A stretch of 32,565 bases of DNA from Phycisphaerae bacterium. Its GTDB lineage: Bacteria; Planctomycetota; Phycisphaerae; UBA1845; PWPN01. The position numbers were made by a program, and so were the translations under genes. The stretch spans positions 1 through 32,565 of the forward strand of contig JAAYDF010000354.1 of assembly GCA_012729395.1 (NCBI GenBank). The letters are read 5' to 3'. Of the stretch, positions 1 to 6,438 are shown in pieces; the stretch's first letter is position 1, and each line of letters opens with the position of its first letter. The notes beneath the pieces are model-generated. The model was given only the letters and a program-made list of their open reading frames with translations, made no database searches and was not told the origin of the DNA.

Positions 1-62
1 AAAAAGCGAGGGGCATCCTCCATAAGTGTTGTTGTGACTGCACTTTGAAAGGAGGAGCCCTG

Positions 63-450
63 ATGGCTACTACAACCGATCGTGGTCGGAAGGTCAAGGC
101 GGAGGCGGGGAGCGAAGCGGCCGAGGCGGTTAGGGATACGTTGGAGGCGTTGGCTCGCGAAGGAGAAACGAACTGTGCCGTTGTTGCGGGACTCTGCTCT
201 TGACCGCGCTTGGGGGTGGTGTGAGGTGGCCATCTATGCTGCTGCTCCTGTACTATTCCTGAAGTACTTCGTGCCGTCTATCCCGACATGGCTAGTTGGC
301 GGAGTCTACTTAGGCCTGGTGGGCATAATACTCAGTTTTCCAGTACGCAAATGGTATCGTAGACGCGGGGACAGAAACAGAATCAGAAGCCAATTGACGG
401 CGGACCCGGGCGAGGGCAAGGGCGAAGGACGGGATGAGTCCAATGATTGA
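63..450 (+). pseudogene. small two-TM membrane protein, probably frameshifted
   Basis: I do not recognise the family. A strong ribosome site (GGAGGAG, 51-57) sits just before the ATG at 63. That frame reads a normal-looking charged N-terminus (MATTTDRGRKVKAEAG...) but stops after 46 codons. The +1 frame is open from a GTG at 82 to the stop at 448-450. Its first 45 residues are arginine-rich and shadow-like, but it then encodes two convincing membrane segments (about 218-275 and 283-340) and a basic, polar tail. The simplest reading is one protein, N-terminus in the first frame and membrane part in the second, broken by one extra base between about 150 and 200. Alternatives are a real start at GTG 82 with no good ribosome site, or programmed frameshifting. 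What lies upstream cannot be seen because the window begins here. Confidence 0.4.
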
Positions 451-612
451 CGTATGGCGGCGCCTCTGACAGCCCGCGGCCGTGCTTCGAGCGGATCGAA
501 TCGTACAGGGCGGCATTGAGAGGCTCGAAGCATTCGTGGCGATCGAATGAATCCAGACATCGAGAAGCTCGCCAAGGCGAGCTGGACGATAGGGGCAGGC
601 GATCCTGACCCA

Positions 613-846
613 CCCGGCATGAATGCCGGGCCTAGCACAGACGAAGCAGTATCCAGGAGGGACGCCAAACACATAGCAGGTCGAAGGCCTGGGACGAGTT
701 CACGCCCCGCGGGTCGGTCCTGAAGGGACCGTTCATGCGATGGCCTCGCTCGGCACACATGGCGCTATTGTGCGATGCGACATGAACGAGCCTTACAGGC
801 TCGCCTCGAATGCGAGGTGACCGCTTCCCCAGGGCTTCACCCTGGG
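613..846. repeat. array of short hairpins (REP-like)
   Basis: Five small perfect or near-perfect hairpins follow one another: CCCGGCA/TGCCGGG (613-630, loop TGAA), CGGTCC/GGACCG (715-731), GAGCC/GGCTC (788-802), CCTCG/CGAGG (804-817) and CCCAGGG/CCCTGGG (828-846). Spacing is irregular and no repeat unit is conserved between them, so this is not a CRISPR array. From memory, hairpins of the kind GGTCC-loop-GGACC and CCAGGG-loop-CCCTGG are common in intergenic DNA of planctomycetes and verrucomicrobia. I take this as degraded REP-type sequence. Confidence 0.5.
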
Positions 847-850
847 CTGT

Positions 851-923
851 CTTCGGCTCTGAGGCTCTCTTCGAGCCTGAGCATGAGCCTCAGCCTCAGA
901 GCCGAAGGCAGGCTCGAAGAGAG
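851..923. repeat. interleaved 14-bp inverted repeats (A-B-A'-B')
   Basis: Segment A, CTTCGGCTCTGAGG (851-864), is followed directly by segment B, CTCTCTTCGAGCCT (865-878). The exact reverse complement of A is at 894-907 and that of B at 910-923. The order A, B, A', B' is that of an H-type pseudoknot and not of a simple stem-loop. No gene on either strand explains it. Confidence 0.7.
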
Positions 924-1041
924 CTCGCCGAAGTCAGGGGGCGACCGCTACCGAGAACACGCCGGTCGCCGCGGGCCGTGTGCCCCGCCCGCGAAGGCGA
1001 TTTGCGGGTGGTGAGTACGTCGCTGACGCGCCGCATCCCCG

Positions 1042-1131
1042 CGCTCGCGCTTGGGGCTCGTTGGCGTTTGGCGCTCGTTGATCGCGCTCGCGATTGGGGC
1101 TCGTTCATTGCGCTCGCGATTGGCGCTCGTT
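1042..1131. repeat. three degenerate copies of a 21-bp unit
   Basis: Copies of a unit beginning CGCTCGCGATTGGGGCTC lie at 1042-1062, 1085-1105 and 1111-1131, differing at one or two positions. The start-to-start spacing is 43 and 26 bp, with partial copies (GGCGCTCGTTG) between. The stretch is non-coding as far as I can see. Confidence 0.65.
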
Positions 1132-1737
1132 GCGGTCGCTCCCTCCGCCACCAACAAGTTGGTTTGGGGCCGGCATCCACGAATTGGCTTGATCGGGCAT
1201 CAACGAAGGTGACCTGCTTCGGCATCGGTCGGCGGACGAGGGCTCGCGAAGGCTTCTGCTTTGCATCCCCTTCGATGTTCGTCTAGACGCCGCTGCGACG
1301 TTTGTGGACGTGGATCATCTGTGGTGCGCCCCGCAATCAACAGAGGGCGGTATTGCGGCATTCCGGCCACATTGCTGGTAACCATACCTTGCACCGAGGC
1401 TTAGGCCCATCAGCGTGGTCTCGCTTGTTGCGTCTGGGCAACAGGACGGGGCAATCATGCTGTCGGCGGTGGGCGGCCAGCAAAGAAAAGTCGAACTGCA
1501 ACTTTCGACTTGTCCGCATCTTATGGGAACAAGCGACGCAAGGTTCAACTTGCGAGCCACCCGGCACGGGACTTGCAGGTAACGGGCTATCAGATCGAAG
1601 CGGGCAGGGTCTCTGCACGTGACCCGCCCTGGTGCTTCCGGGTGGAAAGAAAGCCTCTGGGGGGGCGGATCTGTGTGATTCACCCCGTACGACCTATCGG
1701 AGTTTGTTTCGCGGCGATCCAGTCCTGGCCTCTGGGT

Positions 1738-2043
1738 ATGGCGCTTGCGCTGCGTCTACAGCTGAGCGGGATGTGTCGGATCTATGTGCCGGTCCAACGT
1801 CAGCCGTCGCAGGCATGGCTGCCGAGCGAGGCGGGGAGAGCGTTCGCGCCCGCCTGCTGGTGGGATGCGGAGGTGAAATGGCGTGCATGGACCGCGCGTG
1901 CGCCGTTCGCTTCCGAGCAGGTGCGCTGGTGGCCCAGTTCGGAGCGGCTGATCCCTGCCCCTCTTGCCGTACCGCCGGAGCCGGATCAAGAGGTAGAGAT
2001 CCCGTGGCCGCCCTACGGGGGACTGTTGAACATGTGGGCGTAG
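1738..2043 (+). CDS. hypothetical protein (weak)
   Basis: This is a doubtful gene of 101 codons from the ATG at 1738; the frame stays open upstream to 1510. The case for it is the composition of the C-terminal part, which is Trp- and Pro-rich and ends IPWPPYGGLLNMWA, with mostly G/C third positions. It does not look like the low-complexity shadow frames around it. The case against is that there is no clear ribosome site, no recognisable domain and an isolated position in gene-poor DNA. It could be the remnant of a longer gene. I assign no function. Confidence 0.25.
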   Translation: MALALRLQLSGMCRIYVPVQRQPSQAWLPSEAGRAFAPACWWDAEVKWRAWTARAPFASEQVRWWPSSERLIPAPLAVPPEPDQEVEIPWPPYGGLLNMWA

Positions 2044-2248
2044 ACGAAGGCCGTTCAGATCGCCAACGGACAATGGGAAGAATCACCTACCAGGCGCCGA
2101 CGCGAAGCAGGCCTGTCACGAATCAACTTGCGCCAACAGCAGACTCTGCACGGTGCCGCTGAGGCAGGTGCCTCGCGTTGCACTCCCAATCAGCATCGTC
2201 AGCGTGCAAGCCCTCGTTCCATTCCGTGATGTCGCACGGCGGCCAGAC

Positions 2249-2833
2249 TCATGCGCGGCGAATACTCACCAAACACCCCAAAGTGAGCAGGACCAGCGTC
2301 GCGGGTTCGGGAATGGATGACTCGACGACGAAGCTAATGATGGCGTTGTAGCTGGGGACATCATTCCACACAGCCAACTCGCCAGGGAGGCTGGGATTCC
2401 AGAAATACTGGAGACACCATTCGTTCCCGCCGGAGTTGTTCGGTTCGCCGGTCGCCCATGCAGTGAAGCTCCAAGGTTCACCAGTGACCCACTGCCAACC
2501 CAAGGCCGGATCTCTGTAACCGCCCAGCCAAGGCCCCTCCCAGTTGTTTGCGCCGTCGATGATCCACAAGTCGTTGTTGCTGCCGACTTCGGTCTCGTTC
2601 CAAACGAAGTCGTTCTCGGCGGCGCTGGTGATGGTGGCGAGGTAGCCTCCCGGCAGTATCGTAGCCGCCGTATCTCGTGCCGCGGTCCAGTTGATTCCTG
2701 CCGGCACATGAACCACCTGATACCAATGGCCATTACCGCCGTCTTCGAGCTTCCACTGAACTGGTGGCGCAGCCGAGACGGTCAGAACCCAGAAAACCAA
2801 CACCGCCACTGCCTGGATTACAGATCTGTACAT
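2249..2833 (-). CDS. secreted C-type lectin-like protein with PEP-CTERM anchor
   Basis: The 194-residue protein has a hydrophobic signal peptide (about 1-21), a C-type lectin fold (about 35-170) and a C-terminal PEP-CTERM segment: IPEPATL (174-180), one hydrophobic helix and a basic end (IRRA). The lectin part has the EPN motif (130-132) and the WND motif (156-158). In this family these bind Ca2+ and mannose-type sugars, so a sugar-binding role is likely; the ligand itself is inference. PEP-CTERM proteins are normally processed by an exosortase and displayed on or released from the surface; no exosortase lies in this window. The start is fixed by AAAGGAG eight bases upstream of the ATG. A candidate promoter lies about 240 bp upstream (3082-3110), giving a long leader. 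Confidence 0.9.
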   Translation of the reverse strand: MYRSVIQAVAVLVFWVLTVSAAPPVQWKLEDGGNGHWYQVVHVPAGINWTAARDTAATILPGGYLATITSAAENDFVWNETEVGSNNDLWIIDGANNWEGPWLGGYRDPALGWQWVTGEPWSFTAWATGEPNNSGGNEWCLQYFWNPSLPGELAVWNDVPSYNAIISFVVESSIPEPATLVLLTLGCLVSIRRA

Positions 2834-3199
2834 CTCTCAACTCCTTTGCCTATAACCCGCCAATCCGCAACTCGCCCACGCAGGCATCCGCGTCGACTTC
2901 GGCCAGCGATCAGCGCATCCTGTGAGACTTCCAACCGCCTCCCGCATCGCAACACCGCAGGCGCCCTGGTGAGCCTGGCGAAGCCCCTGTGCGGAGCTAT
3001 GGCTAAGCAAGACATTTGCAGCGCATGGTACGCGAAGAGACCGGCCAAGTCAACCGTAGGCACAGATTATCAGCTGTTACTCATTTAGCATGCCTCGAAT
3101 ATAGGCTCAAGACACCCACTAGGTAGCAATTTCTCGCTTTTCACTTTAGCCGGGCGTCATCACGGGGGCCGCGGGCGCGGAAACCCGGTGGATGCCGGT
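2834..3199. other. leader and intergenic DNA upstream of the lectin gene
   Basis: This is about 365 bp between the lectin gene and the 3' end of the aldo/keto reductase gene, both on the minus strand. It holds the lectin ribosome site and a candidate promoter at 3082-3110, so the lectin transcript would have a leader of about 240 nt. I checked the leader for a c-di-GMP riboswitch, which might be expected for a surface protein, and could not match the conserved core. No other gene is seen. Confidence 0.5.
3082..3110 (-). promoter_or_regulatory. candidate sigma-70-type promoter of the lectin gene
   Basis: On the minus strand TTGAGC (3105-3110) is followed after 17 bp by TAAATG (3082-3087). Spacing and -35 box fit well; the -10 box is only fair. 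Confidence 0.4.
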
Positions 3200-4117
3200 T
3201 CATGCGCGGCGAATAGCGAACGCTTGGATCCGGCGAACAACGTCGTCGATCTCGGCCTGTGAGCGGAAACCGATAGTGAAGCCGCTCAGGTAGGTTTGCT
3301 CCATGGCGAACTTCAAGGCGGGCTCAATCTGCTCGGGCTGAAGACCGCCCTCACCGAGTATCTTCATGCCGTAGACGGCTTTGCCGCGAGCATCGGCCGC
3401 CTGGAGCACCTCGACGACCTTGGGCACCTCCTGCGGCTTGCCCACATCCATGAGCATGGCGAAGGGGTTGATGCGGGCAAGCATCACGTCGACCCAGGGT
3501 TCGTCCACGGCTGCCCGCAGCGCATCAAGGCTGTGGAAGGAGCATCCCACTGCCCGAACCAGGCCCTTCTGCTTGGCCTCGCTGAGCACGTCCATGGCCC
3601 CGCCGAGTTTCTTGGGCCAGTCACCGTCCATCAGGCAGTGCATCAGAAAGACGTCGATGTAGTCCGTGCCGAGTTCCTGCCGAATGCGTTCCAGGTCCGC
3701 ACGCATGCCGTCGGCGGTACGGGCGGATGACTTCGAGGTGATCACCACGCGTTCGCGGTCGACTTCTCGGAGCCCCAGGCGAAGGTACGAGTGCGTGCCG
3801 TACAGATCGGCCGCCTCCCACCAGCGTACGCCTTGGTCGAATCCGTGCCGCAACATGCGGACGAGGCCGCGTTCGCCGAGCTCACGTTGCTTGCTCACCT
3901 TGGTGCCGGTACCGATGGCCAAGCGCGACGGGGTCACGCCGGTGGAGCCGAGCTTGACGGTATCGGTAGCCGACAGGACACGGTCCGGCGGTGCGACGGT
4001 GGGCCGGCTTGCCGCGACCACCGTGTCCGCTCTTGCTGTCCATGCGCGTCCGGTCACGGCTGTTCCGATGGCCGCGCACGCCTGGCCGATGAATGTTCTT
4101 CGATCAATGGAGCTCAT
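3200..4117 (-). CDS. Tat-exported aldo/keto reductase
   Basis: The protein has 305 residues. The frame is open further upstream, but ATG 4117 has AGGAGG seven bases before it and starts a clean Tat signal (DRRTFIG, residues 5-11, then a small-residue hydrophobic stretch to about 30). The rest is an aldo/keto reductase TIM barrel, a family that reduces carbonyls or oxidises alcohols and sugars with NAD(P)H. Active-site positions can be aligned: Tyr106 in DLYG, Lys129 in ITSKS and His160 in DVFLMH. The usual catalytic Asp of the FDTA..YG motif is Glu101 here (WEAADLYG). The Tat signal implies folding with cofactor before export, and a periplasmic role in sugar metabolism fits the neighbouring secreted enzymes. 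A TACAAT box at 4197-4202 (minus strand) could be the -10. Substrate unknown. Confidence 0.85.
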   Translation of the reverse strand: MSSIDRRTFIGQACAAIGTAVTGRAWTARADTVVAASRPTVAPPDRVLSATDTVKLGSTGVTPSRLAIGTGTKVSKQRELGERGLVRMLRHGFDQGVRWWEAADLYGTHSYLRLGLREVDRERVVITSKSSARTADGMRADLERIRQELGTDYIDVFLMHCLMDGDWPKKLGGAMDVLSEAKQKGLVRAVGCSFHSLDALRAAVDEPWVDVMLARINPFAMLMDVGKPQEVPKVVEVLQAADARGKAVYGMKILGEGGLQPEQIEPALKFAMEQTYLSGFTIGFRSQAEIDDVVRRIQAFAIRRA

Positions 4118-4765
4118 CGTCTGGACCTCCTGTCGTCGAGGGGCGGTCGCCAATCGCCGGCCTACCCCCTGAACCGTGGGCACATCACGGTTGACCATTG
4201 TACTCGGTCGGTGCGGGCTCGGCCTAGCCTGGCGTGGTGTGGTCTTGGCCGGTGGGGCACGGCTCGGTGGACTCACACAACCGACCTAGCAAACGGTCAT
4301 CAGCCCTGCTGTCAACCACGCTACGCGTCGGGATCGGCCTATCCGTGTTCTTGGGACAGTCTGCTGCATGGGATCATCGCGGCACAAGGGAACAGGCACC
4401 TTCGGGGGGTGCCCTCGTCGACAGTGGAAGCACGGTGCCGCTCGGAACCGGGCTTCTTTCCGCCCAAGACTCCTGGCGACAACACCGGCCTGCTCACGGG
4501 TACGCGAAGAGTTCGGTTGGGCCACCAGCGGTCACAGAGAAGCCCATCCGGGGAAGCTCAACACGTACCGGCTATCTTGGATCTTAACTCGTGCGGGAAT
4601 GCGACTCCGGATGACCGCGTGGCAGTTGTCCGATAAATCCTCGGTCCGCAAGGTCGATCGAGCATTTTGCCTTGGGCACCCGCCGATTCGCCATAGCGAA
4701 ATCAGGTCATCGCCCCTGCGAGTCGATAAAAGCAGGCGTGAGCACAATGCCTGCGGGAGTTCGAG
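4118..4765. other. divergent intergenic region
   Basis: This is 648 bp between the divergently transcribed aldo/keto reductase and the acidic coiled-coil gene. Open frames here are short, overlapping and without ribosome sites, and I see no gene. It contains a possible -10 for the reductase (4197-4202, minus strand) and, just before the 4766 start, a GCAGGC/GCCTGC inverted repeat (4733-4755). Confidence 0.5.
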
Positions 4766-6241
4766 ATGGCCAGCTTTCCCAGAACTTACGGGATCGTCAG
4801 GGACGGCCGGCCCACAACGGTCGCCGTGTCGGACCCTGATTCCCTGCTGGCGCTGCGTACCGAGCTGGAGCTGATCCAGCAGTTTGGGGCGGATGCGTCT
4901 CCGGGCTTTCGAGAGGCCCTTCAGAGTCGGCTGGAGCAGCTTGACACAGAAGCGGACACAGCGGCCCGGAGCGTCGTTGCGGACATGTGCACGATCCTGG
5001 CTGACGCGACGGCGCCGGCCAATGGGTTGGCGATTGCCTGCATCGACGCTGACTTTCCACAGATCAGAAAGGCGCTGAACATGGCATCGATCAGGAAGGA
5101 ACGCAACAAGTTTCGCAAGGATGTGGCCTCGGAAGTCCACGAGTCGGGCCAGGAGAACGTGGACGAGTTGGCGGCGGCGTTTGCGGAAGCCACCGCGGAA
5201 ATGTCCGGATCACAGACCGGCGCAGAGGAGTCGCCGGAAGACCTTCTGACCGACGCCGACCAGTTGCTGGCGGAGCTCGGCGATGCGGACAAGGAAAGCG
5301 GCCCTCCGACGGTAGAACCGACAGGCGAGGCTGCGGTCGGCCTGGCGGGTTCCGAACAGGAGTTGGCGGAGATCGCGGAGGGATTCGAAGATGCGGCGAA
5401 CCAACTCGACGAGCTAACCGAGTCACTTGGCCGAGAAGTAGGCAAGCCGGAGAGCCTGATGGAGCCCACGGATGTGGGATGGGATCAAACCCAGGAGGAA
5501 GCCGAGACTGACTTGACCGGACTGGACCTGTCCGCGGACAACACTGCTTTCTCGGATCCTGCGTCGGATTTTGACAAGCTGGCATCCGAGGCGGCGGCGG
5601 CCGCCGCCGATGAGCCCGAGGACGCCGCGATGACTTCCTGGCTGGACGGCGAGGAGAACAGGCCCGATGCTGCCGGCACTGACAGCATCGATGAAGCACA
5701 GGTGCCCGGCGGGGAGCCACCTATCGACCTTGCCGACTTGGTCTCCCAGGTTACGGATACGCAGCCGTGGTGTACCGAGGAGGCCGATTCTGAATTGGCG
5801 TCACTGGAGATGGGCGAGATTCCCTGTTCGCCGGAAACGGTGGCAGCCGAGGGGCACAGCGAAAGCCCGACCGCATCGGTACCGGTGGAGAGTGAAGCTG
5901 CCGCCCCGGCGGGTTGCGCGGAATCCGAGTTTCGTCGGCAGCTCACGGAAATCCGGACGACCCTGACGGCGCAGATGGATCGGCTCGGCGAGTTGATGAC
6001 TGCCGCGGAGCAGCTTCACCATCGAGCCCGGCACACGCTGCAACAAGCGGAACAACTGCGTACAGCGGCCAAGCAGGCCCACACGGCGTCCTGCCAATAC
6101 ACCGCGATTCAGAGCGAGGCGGATCGTGCTCGTGCGACTTACGAGCAGGCGCAGCAGAAGGCCGCCCAGGCACGTCAGGCATGGGAATCGGCCCAGCGAG
6201 CCGCCGATCACGCGGCCGGCCTCATCGACCATTCGACATAA
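4766..6241 (+). CDS. acidic coiled-coil protein of unknown function
   Basis: I do not recognise this 491-residue protein. It has three parts: an N-terminal helical region (1 to about 125) beginning MASFPRTYGIVRDGRP; a long, very acidic, Ala/Glu/Asp/Ser/Pro-rich and probably disordered middle (about 125-385); and a C-terminal Gln/Ala/Arg-rich coiled coil (about 388-488) with regular heptad-like spacing. There is no signal peptide or membrane segment, so it is probably cytoplasmic. The start is supported by GGGAG upstream of the ATG. The coiled coil suggests an oligomer or a scaffold, but that is inference. It is transcribed towards the rhamnosidase gene yet is separated from it by about 200 bp with its own candidate promoter, so a shared function is not implied. 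Confidence 0.8.
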   Translation: MASFPRTYGIVRDGRPTTVAVSDPDSLLALRTELELIQQFGADASPGFREALQSRLEQLDTEADTAARSVVADMCTILADATAPANGLAIACIDADFPQIRKALNMASIRKERNKFRKDVASEVHESGQENVDELAAAFAEATAEMSGSQTGAEESPEDLLTDADQLLAELGDADKESGPPTVEPTGEAAVGLAGSEQELAEIAEGFEDAANQLDELTESLGREVGKPESLMEPTDVGWDQTQEEAETDLTGLDLSADNTAFSDPASDFDKLASEAAAAAADEPEDAAMTSWLDGEENRPDAAGTDSIDEAQVPGGEPPIDLADLVSQVTDTQPWCTEEADSELASLEMGEIPCSPETVAAEGHSESPTASVPVESEAAAPAGCAESEFRRQLTEIRTTLTAQMDRLGELMTAAEQLHHRARHTLQQAEQLRTAAKQAHTASCQYTAIQSEADRARATYEQAQQKAAQARQAWESAQRAADHAAGLIDHST

Positions 6242-6308
6242 AGCTTCGCCCTTTCCTTCTCGCGAAACCTCACACACTGCAACTTGAGCGGGCAGTGGGC
6301 TCACGGCG

Positions 6309-6336
6309 TGGAAACACACACGCCGGACGGTATGAT
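6309..6336 (+). promoter_or_regulatory. candidate promoter of the rhamnosidase gene
   Basis: TGGAAA (6309-6314), a 16-bp spacer and TATGAT (6331-6336). The same TGGAAA-N16-TATGAT arrangement, with partly similar spacer sequence, stands before the tRNA-Arg gene at 14650-14677, which strengthens both. Confidence 0.4.
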
Positions 6337-6438
6337 ACGTGCCCCGGCCGGTCGTGCCGCCGTGAGCTGCGCGACGGGCCGCGGGTGGTTCTGTTCGCGG
6401 AGAATCCAAACGTCCCGATCACAGGAGGCCATCAATCC

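Larger units (their letters stand above)
451..1737. other. gene-poor region with hairpins and short repeats
   Basis: I see no convincing gene in these 1.3 kb. The open frames on both strands are Arg/Pro/Ser-rich, overlap one another and lack good ribosome sites. The content is structural: five short hairpins (613-846), a pair of interleaved inverted repeats (851-923) and a degenerate repeat (1042-1131), each listed separately. 1132-1737 shows nothing recognisable. Confidence 0.6.

Noticed and set aside
1632-2162. Plus-strand ORF of 176 codons
   Set aside because: Ala/Gly/Arg-rich shadow composition and no ribosome site; the overlapping frame ending at 2043 is the slightly better candidate.
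2834-3075. c-di-GMP riboswitch in the lectin leader
   Set aside because: Some short strings look similar, but the conserved core and the receptor order could not be matched.
5914-6438. N-terminal extension of the rhamnosidase
   Set aside because: It overlaps the acidic coiled-coil gene in another frame. The ribosome site and signal peptide at 6439 mark the real start.
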